Of a DNA stretch of 15,000 nt, positions 7,819 through 15,000 are shown in pieces (the stretch's first letter is position 1; each line of letters opens with the position of its first letter). A program made the translations under genes and the position numbers. The notes beneath the pieces are model-generated. The model did no database searches. It had not been told where the DNA came from and saw only the letters and a list, made by a program, of their open reading frames with translations. The DNA comes from Actinidia chinensis. Its lineage: Eukaryota; Streptophyta; Magnoliopsida; Ericales; Actinidiaceae. Location: contig CM018899.1 of NCBI GenBank assembly GCA_009663005.1, forward strand, positions 1,957,501-1,972,500, in the 5' to 3' direction.

Positions 7819-8170
7819 GTTGTCGACCCTTTCGGTAAAGTTCGTGAAGAATGCGACGTGTGTATAGGATTATGTCGACCTTTTCGGTGAAGTCCGTGGA
7901 ATGCGACTTGTTGTATAGGGATATCGACCCTTTCGGTAAGTCCGAGGAATGCGATGTGTATAGGGATGTCGACCCATTTCGGTGAAAGTCCGTGGAATGC
8001 CGACTGTGTATAGGGATATCGACCCTTTCGGTAAATTAAAAGCCGAGGAATGCGATTGTGTATAGGGATGTCGACCCTTTCGGTGTGAAGAGTCCGAGGA
8101 AGGAGATGCGAATTGTTGTATAAGGATATAGACCCTTTCGGTGAAAGTCCAGGAATGCGATTTATAGAGG
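7819..8170 (+). repeat. 48-bp minisatellite, 7 units, upstream LTR
   Basis: The units start near 7819, 7871, 7920, 7965, 8015, 8067 and 8125. The core of each is TATAGGGATRTCGACCC, then TTTCGGTGAAAGTCCG, GTGG or GAGG, and AATGCGAY. Units alternate between ATGTCGA and ATATCGA (the last is ATATAGA). More diverged units with CCTTCGGTGAAAGTCCGAGA extend upstream to about 7640. Each unit contains CTTTC-GGT-GAAAG, able to form a short hairpin. Confidence 0.85.
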
Positions 8171-8701
8171 GAATGTCATCCCCACGTGAAAAGATCGGGA
8201 AGTTGACTGACGTTTATCTCGAAGGCTAGCGGCATTACAATGAGAGGTTGGATTGGATTTAGGTGTTACCTAGGTGTGTCATTCTTAAGTTATTGGATAT
8301 TACCTTTGGAAAAAAGACATGAAATTTAGAATTGATAAATCTAAAGAATGAGGTTATTGCTTTTCGAGGAAAAGCCCGATGGTTGGTGGAAATCATTGAT
8401 TGATAAATCATGGATTTGAATGGTGTATGTTTAGAGTGATGAATGTTTAAAGAAAAGCCGGATGTTTGTGAAAGTCACGGATTTTTTGAAACTCAAAAAG
8501 GATATTTTGATATGAATGAACATATTTTGTTGCATCATGTTTCATTGTATAGTTATGTATCATGGTTTGGCTTGAGACATCAAGTCCATGTTAAATCTTT
8601 TCAAAGGTAACTCCCTTTACTAAATAAATATCATGGTACCGAGGGGTATCATGATTCGTGAGGCATGTGGATTGCCGTTTACTTATCTTTGTCTAGGAAA
8701 A

Positions 8702-8709
8702 TATATAAA
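8702..8709 (+). promoter_or_regulatory. possible TATA box of the gypsy LTR
   Basis: TATATAAA lies about 230 bp before the LTR right end, a reasonable place for a promoter that starts transcription in the LTR. In the inverted copy the matching position (near 6290-6305) reads GGATATACCGG in LTR sense, so the box is altered there. Assignment is by position and motif only. Confidence 0.35.
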
Positions 8710-8940
8710 AGTATTTGGGAGTTTGAATTATTCTTTAAGCCGGTGTGGGCATTGTCTATGAGATTATCATCCATATTGTATTGATAGCTCATGGAGAGCA
8801 TGGTCCCACTAGAGGGGTAGTAGATGTACAGTACTCTGATGTAAGACAACGTGTTGTCAGATATATTAGTTTGACTTGTCCGGCTGTGAGTGTTTGCGAA
8901 CGTGGCCAGGTCTTGGTTTGACCGGGCGTGGACAGAATGA

Positions 8941-8951
8941 GTTATCAGAGC
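8941..8951 (+). promoter_or_regulatory. gypsy primer binding site (initiator tRNA-Met type)
   Basis: GTTATCAGAGC differs by one base from the last 11 bases of TGGTATCAGAGC, complementary to initiator methionine tRNA. It lies six bases after the LTR end, normal for this group. The following CCTAGGTTCGAATACC is also typical of these plant elements and superficially resembles a tRNA T-arm. Confidence 0.75.
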
Positions 8952-8952
8952 C

Positions 8953-9180
8953 TAGGTTCGAATACCTATTGAGCCGTGGGGTGGTTAAACAACATTTTTT
9001 GGGTCTAGTTAATTGAGAATCACGTAGAGTATATATATGTTATTGAGATAACATGTAAAGAGCTATAGGTTCGGATGATACCTATGAGTCTGTAGGGTTG
9101 TTAGACTACGTGGTTTCGTGTCTAGATATTGAGGAGTAATGTGAGAGTGCTATCTATGTGATAGAATAATTTTGGTAATT
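8953..9180 (+). repeat. tandem duplication in the gypsy leader (period about 113 bp)
   Basis: Two diverged copies start TAGGTTCGAATACCTATTGAG (8953) and TAGGTTCGGATGATACCTAT (9066). Each is followed by similar phrases (GTGGGGTGGTTAAACAAC against GTAGGGTTGTTAGACTAC; GGGTCTAGTTAATTGAG against GTGTCTAGATATTGAGG). The copies differ by substitutions and short indels, so the duplication is old. Positions 9180-9294 complete the untranslated leader with no motif seen. Confidence 0.65.
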
Positions 9181-9294
9181 ACATGGTTATACATGGTATG
9201 TTTATTGATTGAACATGTGGTATAACAAAGTGTTTTGACTGAATCATAAGTAAAAATGATTGTCTGATCTTGTTTCTTGTGACATTTTAAGAAT

Positions 9295-9945
9295 ATGCCA
9301 CCACATCAAGCGAGAGGTCGTGTAAGGTCACTCACGGAGCACGTTGGGCTTGTTGTTAGCACACGGAGCTCGTGGAAACCGTGAACGAGAGGGAAATAAC
9401 ATCACCACGAGTCAGCAATGGAGGGAGAAAACAATGCTTTCGGTGGAAACATTTGGGGTTGTTGGAGGTGCACCACTCGGTGGATTAGTGGTACAGAATT
9501 TATGCAAGAGGTGTTCACCTTCCATTGAACAAATTGGTGAGGAACACAGGCAAGACAATGCTAGTGCCGGCTAGAGCGGTGGATAAGTAGAGCCAGTATA
9601 AGGGAATGTATGAATGAGACTAGGAGGATTACACATCCAAAATCTCCAACGTGAGGGTACTAGGGCACAGTCTGAGGGACACTTTTCAAGAGACCACAAA
9701 AGTTCTGTGTTATTGGACCAGACATCTCGGGGAGAGCGATTTGTTTTGGTTGTCACCAATCTGGACATCGTGTTGCGGGTGCCCACTGAAAGGTCAGAAG
9801 AGGAACAAGTTCGAGACAGGGGGGATACTCCCGCGGGCAGGAACAGAGAGTCAAAGGTTAGCAAAACCACTCCTACTTGTTTCATTGTGTCAAGGTGGTC
9901 ACATAGCGCGCGAAAAATGACACAGAGGGAGAACACTCAGGGAGT
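9295..9945 (+). pseudogene. gypsy gag relic with two damaged CCHC zinc knuckles
   Basis: A likely start is ATG at 9295 (MPPHQARGRVRS, a basic N-terminus typical of gypsy gag); that frame soon shifts into the open piece 9344-9574. Two nucleocapsid knuckles of C-X2-C-X4-H-X4-C type can be traced. The first has Cys codons at 9742 and 9751 and His at 9766 in one frame (CFGCHQSGH), with the last Cys at 9780 displaced by one missing base. The second has Cys at 9878 and 9886, His at 9900, each spacing short by one base. These would bind the genomic RNA in the particle. Only about 150 codons precede the first knuckle, much less than a normal gag, so the capsid region is internally deleted or degraded. 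The minus-strand frame 9571-9936 is an antisense shadow. Confidence 0.7.
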
Positions 9946-11400
9946 TTAGGTCAGAAAGAGCAGAGGATCAAGGAGGACTTCCGCTGTGAATTCAAGTAGT
10001 GGGACCGTTAGAGTCAGCGGGACAGCAGGGAGCCAAAGTTGGATGGCCTCTGATTGTACGAGGTACTTCCTGATGTTTAAATTCGTAAGACTCGTAGATT
10101 GATAGAGAATTCCTAAATTTGAATTTATTCGGATATTAGTGACTGTTATATGTGAGTTAGTAAAGTCATTATGAGATTAATACTTTGGGTACGAAGTAGT
10201 ATCAATAATGAGGACATTCAATGGTATAGGAGATATGTGGATAAGTAGACAATTGTTTAGAGGTGGTGGTTATGCAGTCATAGGAATGACTAATGGTGGA
10301 AGTTATGATATGTTGTTGGTTTGTGGAATACTTTTGTCCTTCTCAGCACTATAGGACAGTACTTAGTTCGAGATTAAATTGAAGTTTGAGGACAAAAGTG
10401 AATTATATATGGACTAATACCGAATGGTTTGAAAGTGATCTAGTGGATTACCTTGAATCATTTTTTTTTTTGGCAAGTCTTTTGTTTGGTAATTAAATTT
10501 TTGATACTTGTGTGAGTGCCATGGATGGGGGGGAAGTAAAACGATTTTAGGTGAAGGATTTTTGAATTTTGTGGATCTAAGATACCCCCCGAGACAAACT
10601 TTTTGAGGTGTAATTGAGTTTATTCAATAGAACCAATTATTGAATTCCATTTTATTTTAGAAATGGATTGTGATTTAATTTAAATGCATTAAAGACAAAA
10701 GGAATAGCCATTGATGTTGACTAGCGTGGTTATTGGTATTGAAAAGATGGATTATGATGAATCACTATGTAAGGAGGAGGTTTGGGGAGATAGGAGACTA
10801 ATACTAAAGATGCTGATTTAAAAAGTACTGAGGTACAAGAGGAAATTACGAGGAACATTTGAGGATTGTGATTTTAGCTCACGAGATATGGTTGCATGAT
10901 AAGTATGGAGAGTTGTGAGAGACTTTTAGTAAAACTTGTGAACAAATCCTGATTGTAGTTGTGTACTTGTTGAATTATTGGTTTGCCTTTGAGAGTTGGG
11001 AAGAACGTTGATTATGGTTATAGTTATGAAATATTGTGGAATATGAAAAAAGTATGTGAAGTGGTGAATCAACGTGGAAATTTATAGTTCTAAATTGATG
11101 CATTTTTTTTTGATTTGTGGAGATAGAAACGGAATATGGCTAAGTTCTTTGCTGGAAAGAATATTGTTGGGATACATATGAATGAGTTATTTGATAAATA
11201 AGAAGACAGATTTGAAAGTATTTGAATGTTGATCTATTTGGCAGTGGATTTTTTTTGTTACGAAGTAGATGGCATGATGGTAGCGAAGTTTAACGACTTA
11301 TGTATTTGAGGTGATTGAGCAATGAGGATAGGATGTTTTGTAATAATATGAAGTGTGATGGGAGTTGTTTCATGGATATTTAGGTTTGACTTTATCGTGT
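9946..11400 (+). other. gypsy interior, 1.4 kb without recognisable domain
   Basis: Between the second zinc knuckle and the protease motif gypsy elements normally have about 100-200 codons. Here 1.4 kb carry stops in all frames and no motif I recognise, including none of the reverse-transcriptase landmarks. The sequence is G/T-rich on the plus strand, like the rest of the element. It could be inserted foreign DNA or pol sequence decayed beyond recognition by eye. Confidence 0.5.
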
Positions 11401-11460
11401 TAAACTGGACTAGTTTTGACGTGATAATTGGAATGGATTGGATTGAAATGTTAGGTCGCT
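11397..11460 (+). pseudogene. gypsy protease C-terminal relic (FDVIIGMDWI)
   Basis: Positions 11415-11444 encode FDVIIGMDWI, the highly conserved phrase (F-DVILGMDWL) at the C-terminal end of plant Ty3/gypsy aspartic proteases; the upstream codons read LNWTS. A stop (TAG) follows within a few codons, and the N-terminal active-site region (DSGA/DPGA) is not identifiable upstream. The enzyme would process Gag-Pol; this is an inactive remnant. Confidence 0.75.
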
Positions 11461-11820
11461 CATCGTAGTAAGAGAATGATTAAAAGTTTGTTTATCATAG
11501 TTGTTACGATGTTGGGATTAAGTGTCACTATTCAAATTAAATGTTGAGAATCATAGCAGTGATATTGCATAATCTTAGTCACCATGATAACTTTGAGTTA
11601 TCTTTTAAAATGATTGTTGGTCGATACAAATAAGATGGAATGAGAATATTGTTTGTTGTTTGGAGATTTTTACTTACTATGTGTGGCGGATTGTTGATTG
11701 CCTTGTGGAGATTGGAGATAGAGTTCGCTAGTTTTTATCTCAACATTGGGTTGTTAAATAAACATTATGGTGTTTTGCACTACTCTAGGGTATAATTGAG
11801 GCATTAGCCATGTTGAATTG
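11461..11820 (+). other. short protease-integrase gap, RT/RNase H not seen
   Basis: Only about 360 bp separate the protease relic from the integrase core, where gypsy elements carry about 1.5 kb or more of reverse transcriptase and RNase H. No YxDD-type or other RT landmark is visible in any frame. A large internal deletion is the simplest explanation. Confidence 0.6.
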
Positions 11821-12420
11821 GAGATAACATGACGATTTCGTTACGGTTTGCCTAGGTCTTGAGGGGGGCATGACGATATTGGGTATGTCGATCGTGCCTA
11901 AGTCACACTTGTCTTTAATCCGCTGTCAATTCTGGTTAGAGGATCTAGGTGTTCTTTATGATTTGGATAATCGTTGGAATTCATGGGGTTTCGGTATCTA
12001 TCATTTTGGATAGAGATCCGCGGGGGTTTTAACATTGTTCCTTTGGCGGGGATACAATCCGCTCTTGGATCAGTTTTTGTGAGGTTTAGCACGTTGTTTC
12101 ATCCTTAGACTATGAGCAGTCTGAGCCATCTACTTAGATCTGAGGACATGCCTTCGGGCGGCTCATGGGGCCGTACTTGATTTAGGGGACATGGAAAATC
12201 ACCTACACTTGGTAGGGTTTGTTGTGTACATATTTGTCCAAGCAGTATGGGATGACCACCTTTTGAGGCATTATATGACAAATCATGTAGGTTACCGATG
12301 TGTTAGACTGACGTGGAGAGATTACGTGTAATGGCTGAGTTGAAGTTTGTGCAAGGTATCCAGGTTTTTGTTTTTAGCTCTCGAGTAAACGCTTATCTAA
12401 TTTCCGAGGACGAAATTCTT
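11821..12420 (+). pseudogene. gypsy integrase relic
   Basis: The landmarks come in the right order over shifting frames. DFVTVCL (for MDFVTGLP) lies near 11830. HGVSVSIILDRDPR, at 11982-12023, contains the second catalytic Asp. EDMLRA-like and DLGDMENHLHLV (for GxWxxHLPLxEF) lie near 12145-12215. FEALYDKSCRLPMC (for FEALYGRKCRSP) lies near 12260-12310, with stops replacing Ala and Trp. The closing phrase TTCCGAGGACGAAATTCTTTAAGTGG is the usual pol end of this group. It would have inserted element cDNA into the genome. No chromodomain is discernible, but the last 100 bp are too decayed to exclude one. The minus-strand frame 11898-12092 is an antisense shadow. Confidence 0.8.
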
Positions 12421-12421
12421 T

Positions 12422-12434
12422 AAGTGGTGGAGGT
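12422..12434 (+). promoter_or_regulatory. polypurine tract of the gypsy element
   Basis: AAGTGGTGGAGGT, mostly purine, lies directly before the proposed 3' LTR start. It corresponds to the AAGTGGGGGAGA-type tract where plus-strand DNA synthesis begins. Two T interruptions suggest decay. Confidence 0.6.
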
Positions 12435-13214
12435 TGAAATGTTCAAATTTTTTTTTTATAATTATATCATCGTGAGTCATCATGCCACGTGTACATTATA
12501 ATAGGCATCTATCGATAGATATAATCATTATGGGTTTTAATGTAAAGTGGACCCCATTTAATTTAATTGGCCCTGGAATTCAAGTGGATGGAATTGGTTG
12601 AAAGAAGAGTGTGAGAAAATGGGCCAAATGAGTGGAAAGTCCCCCAATATTAAGTTGTAGTTTTTGAATTTGTTGCTTGGGCCAAACAAGCCCAAGGGCC
12701 AAGGAAGGGCATTTATGTCATTTCACATTTTTAACCTAATACAATTAAGGTTAGCTTTATTCATTTTCCATCTTCTCCTTCCTATTCTTTCCTTCTCTCT
12801 CTAGGTTTTGCGCCAAAAGGTGTGCATTTGTGAGTTAGATCTGTTTAGGATGAAAGCTTTGATCTAGTCCTTTGGGAGATATTATCTTACACAACGGGAG
12901 CTACGTATTGGCCAAGAAAGTTTGAAATCGAAGCTATGAGTTTGAGGTTTTTCTCATCATCTTCACATTTTTGGAGCTTGTATTATTGGGCTTGGATTTG
13001 AGGTAAAGGGGGTTTTTCCTTGTGGGGTTTAATTCTTGGTTTGTTGTTAATGGCTTATATAAAGTCTATTGAAGTATTATTTTGGTGTTTTTTTTTTATT
13101 TTATATTTTTTTTCATGTTCTCCCTCAAAACTACTTTTTGTTTAGTAGTATAAGAACTCTAAAGAAAAAACTTGATGTAGATAAAATTAAGAATCATGAA
13201 ATTTGGTGTTTTGG

Positions 13215-13545
13215 TGTTAGTGTCGACACCTAAAGAATTGGTGTCGACACCTTTGAGAGGAGGATTTGAGAATTTTGGACACTGATGGTTGGTGTCGACA
13301 CCTGGAAGTTGGTGGTCGACACCTTTGAAAGGGCAAATGTTTCGAAATTTGTTACTGACCTTTGGTGCTGACCTTGGTGTCGACACCTTGAATAGTAAAA
13401 ATTTATTTTTTGGGCTACTGACATTTGGTGCCTGACACTGGTGTCGACACTTGAGCAGGAATTTTGGAGAATTTTTTGGCTACTGACATTTGGTGTCGAC
13501 ACAGATTTTTCAGGTGCAACACCAGATTTTCAGGTGCGACACCTA
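13215..13545 (+). repeat. GTGTCGACAC palindrome cluster, 3' LTR
   Basis: Six perfect 10-bp palindromes GTGTCGACAC begin at 13220, 13241, 13292, 13377, 13441 and 13493. Decayed versions (GGTCGACACC, GTGCAACACC, GTGCGACACC) lie between and after. Spacers share GGCTACTGACATTTGG-type and CCTTTGA-type phrases, so the cluster is a degenerate minisatellite whose best-kept part is the palindrome. Each contains GTCGAC with a central CpG. Confidence 0.85.
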
Positions 13546-14190
13546 AAATTTTTTGAACAGTAAAAAAAAAAAATTTTTTTAAATTTAAATTTTTTTTAAA
13601 ATGGTTTCACTTTATTCATGACTATTTTTGTATATATTATTGTTCCATTACTTTTGACTAATGTACTATTTGTGTTGTGAAATTTGAACATTTATTTTTG
13701 GGGAATGATTGGATAAATTTTTACATTAAATGCATTTAAATAGTTTCAAGATGGTTTTATATTGATCTATTTGGTAATTGCCATATTATGTTGATGCATT
13801 GGTGGCACCTTGGGCAAATGCAATCTTTTTGAGGGGAAACGGTTTAGAGATGATTTAAGGGAGATGATTTTGAAATGAATTTACGTGAAAATAGTTTTGA
13901 GATGATTTGATGGAAATGATTTTGAGAAAGGTTAAACGTGAAAATGGTTTTGCGAATGACCCGCTAGGATAACCGGGTAACCACACGGGAGGCAGATAGC
14001 GATCGTGTGTACATTGGGTATGCAAACCTTCGGTGAAAGTCCGAGAAGTAGGCCGGATTATTGGTAAGTAATTACCTTCGGGAAAGTCCGAGAAGAAGTC
14101 CTAGATGGCAGATATGCGGTATGTAAAAATCGTCGGTGAAAAGTCCGAGAAGAAGTCCTAGATGGACCAACATGTTAGCAATATTTAAGG

Positions 14191-14625
14191 GTTGTCGACA
14201 CTTTCGGTGACAGTTCGTGGAATGCGACGTGTATAGGATGTCGACCCTTTCGGTGAAAGTCCGTGGATGCGACGTGTATAGGGATATCGACCCTTTGGTA
14301 AAAGTCCGAGAATGCGGTGTATAGGATGTCGACCATTTCGGTGAAAGGTCCGTGGATTGCGACTGTGTATAGGATATCGAGTTGGTTTTTTTAGGTGAAT
14401 AGTAGAGGAATGCGCAGTGTTATAGGGATGTCGAACCCGTTTCGGTGAAAGTCCGTGGGATGCGACGTGTATAGGTATATCGACCCTTCGGTGATGAAAG
14501 TCCGAGGAATGCGGTGTGTATAGGGATGTCGGGACCCTTCGGTGGGGGAAAGTCCGAGGAATGCGATGTGATAGGGATATCTGACCCTTTCGGTGAAAGT
14601 CGAGGAATGCAATGTATAAGGGAAT
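14191..14625 (+). repeat. 48-bp minisatellite, 9 units, 3' LTR
   Basis: Unit cores start near 14191, 14238, 14283, 14325, 14373, 14427, 14475, 14525 and 14576, 42-54 bp apart. After the first (TTGTCGA), the cores strictly alternate ATGTCGA, ATATCGA, ATGTCGA, ATATCGA, ATGTCGA, ATATCGA, ATGTCGG, ATATCTGA. GTGG mostly follows the ATGTCGA type and GAGG the ATATCGA type. It is thus a dimeric higher-order repeat of about 96 bp. More diverged units extend upstream to about 14010. Unit lengths vary mainly by one-base indels. Confidence 0.87.
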
Positions 14626-15000
14626 GTCAGAGACCCACGGGAAAGCCCGGGAAGTTGACTAGACGTTATCTCGGAATGCTTAGAGCATGGTGAGGTTGAT
14701 AGGTGTGCCGTAAGCCTAGGTGTGTATTCTAAGTTATTCGATGATATTTACCTTTTGGGAAAAACATGAAATTTAGAATTGATAAATTCTAAAGATGAGA
14801 TTATTGCTTTTCGAGAAAAGCCCGATGCGTTGGTGTGAAATCATTGATTTGATAAATCATGGATTTGAATGGTGTATGTTACCGCAGTGATGAATGTTAA
14901 AGAAAAAGCCGGATGTTTGTGAAAGGTCCACGGAGGAAAATCAAAAGATATTTTGTATGAATGAAACATATTTTGTTGCATCATGTTTTTGTATAGTTAC

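Larger units (their letters stand above)
7463..8934 (+). repeat. upstream gypsy LTR, direct-orientation 3' half
   Basis: This is colinear with 13850-15000 of the 3' LTR: GATTTTGAG-rich short repeats (7463-7580), the minisatellite (about 7640-8165), then unique sequence with GAATTGATAAAT, TTGCTTTTCGAG and CATATTTTGTTGCATCATGTTT shared. It ends ...GGGCGTGGACA immediately before the primer binding site, which fixes the LTR right boundary at 8934. The LTR's first part (promoter-distal 5' side) is absent here and replaced by the inverted copy. The open frame at 7586-7792 is a by-product of the repeats. Confidence 0.82.
6058..15000 (+). mobile_element. Ty3/gypsy retrotransposon with very long LTRs, decayed
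   Basis: The main body reads on the plus strand: LTR 3' half ending ...GGGCGTGGACA (8934), primer binding site, leader, gag relic, protease motif, integrase relic, polypurine tract and 3' LTR from about 12435, cut off by the window. LTR ends of TGTCACGCC/GGCGTGACA type and a terminal TTCCGAGGACGAAATTCTTT phrase before the polypurine tract are familiar from plant chromovirus-like (Tekay/Retand-like) gypsy elements. I see no chromodomain, so the lineage is tentative. The upstream LTR is rearranged: its first part (6058 to about 7460) is inverted. No reverse transcriptase is recognisable. The element disrupted the copia integrase, so it is the younger of the two. Confidence 0.8.
12435..15000 (+). 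repeat. 3' LTR of the gypsy element, runs off the window
   Basis: It is proposed to start at TGAAATGTTCAAATTT, after the polypurine tract; TGTTCAAATTT at 12440 is the alternative. It continues past the end of the window. By alignment with the upstream LTR, which reaches 8934, about 390 bp more are expected, for a total near 2.95 kb. Sub-regions are: A/T-rich start; a CT-rich stretch at 12766-12802 resembling an untranslated exon; the GTGTCGACAC cluster at 13215-13545; GATTTTGAG short repeats at 13850-13955; the minisatellite at about 14010-14625; then unique sequence. The open frames at 13159-13502 and 14391-14612 on the minus strand only read through repeats. Confidence 0.8.

Noticed and set aside
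7819..8170. Possible CRISPR-like array
   Set aside because: The units are contiguous degenerate tandem repeats without unique spacers, in plant LTR DNA.
8945..8968. tRNA-like T-arm (GGTTCGAATACC)
   Set aside because: It is the usual leader sequence after a gypsy primer binding site; no acceptor stem, D-arm or anticodon arm is present.
9571..9936. 121-codon minus-strand open frame, the longest in the window
   Set aside because: It lies antisense to the gypsy gag relic, where plus-strand zinc knuckles are traceable, and matches no family I know.
13159..13502. Minus-strand frames rich in VSTP and GVDT phrases
   Set aside because: They are translations of the GTGTCGACAC repeat cluster.
14391..14612. 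73-codon minus-strand frame with repeated TEGS phrases
   Set aside because: It reads through the 48-bp minisatellite; the periodicity is that of the DNA repeat.

Overview
The window looks like nuclear DNA of a flowering plant, probably a eudicot. It is AT-rich and non-coding, has no bacterial-style gene packing, and is filled with plant-type transposable elements. I see no intact protein-coding gene and no RNA gene. Every recognisable coding trace is a broken relic. No exciting new system such as a defence, biosynthetic or CRISPR locus is visible; what stands out is repeat architecture.

Positions 1-3571 are AT-rich intergenic DNA. They hold a small foldback (MITE-like) element near 862-1019 and, on the minus strand, a frameshifted fragment of a plant NLR resistance-gene leucine-rich-repeat region (about 1095-1310). 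A complete 845-bp non-autonomous hAT-type transposon lies at 1788-2632, with 12-bp inverted ends and a perfect 8-bp target duplication. A short 17-bp inverted-repeat structure spans 3129-3304.

Positions 3572-6057 are the 5' part of a decayed Ty1/copia retrotransposon on the plus strand: a probable short LTR, an initiator-Met-type primer binding site, a repeat-rich leader, then gag, protease and integrase relics full of stops and frameshifts. It is cut off inside the integrase core, at the point where the next element begins.

Positions 6058-15000 belong to a large Ty3/gypsy retrotransposon with LTRs of roughly 3 kb. The upstream LTR is abnormal: 6058 to about 7460 is an inverted LTR copy, and about 7463-8934 is the direct-orientation 3' half of an LTR. 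The primer binding site, a duplicated leader, a gag relic with two damaged CCHC knuckles, a protease motif and an integrase relic follow. No reverse transcriptase or RNase H is recognisable. The polypurine tract and the 3' LTR (from about 12435, running off the window) follow.

The gypsy LTR carries two unusual repeat systems. One is a cluster of palindromic GTGTCGACAC motifs. The other is a minisatellite of about 48 bp whose units strictly alternate between two types; the two LTR copies differ by exactly one dimer (7 against 9 units). The nesting order, gypsy inside copia, implies that the copia element is older.
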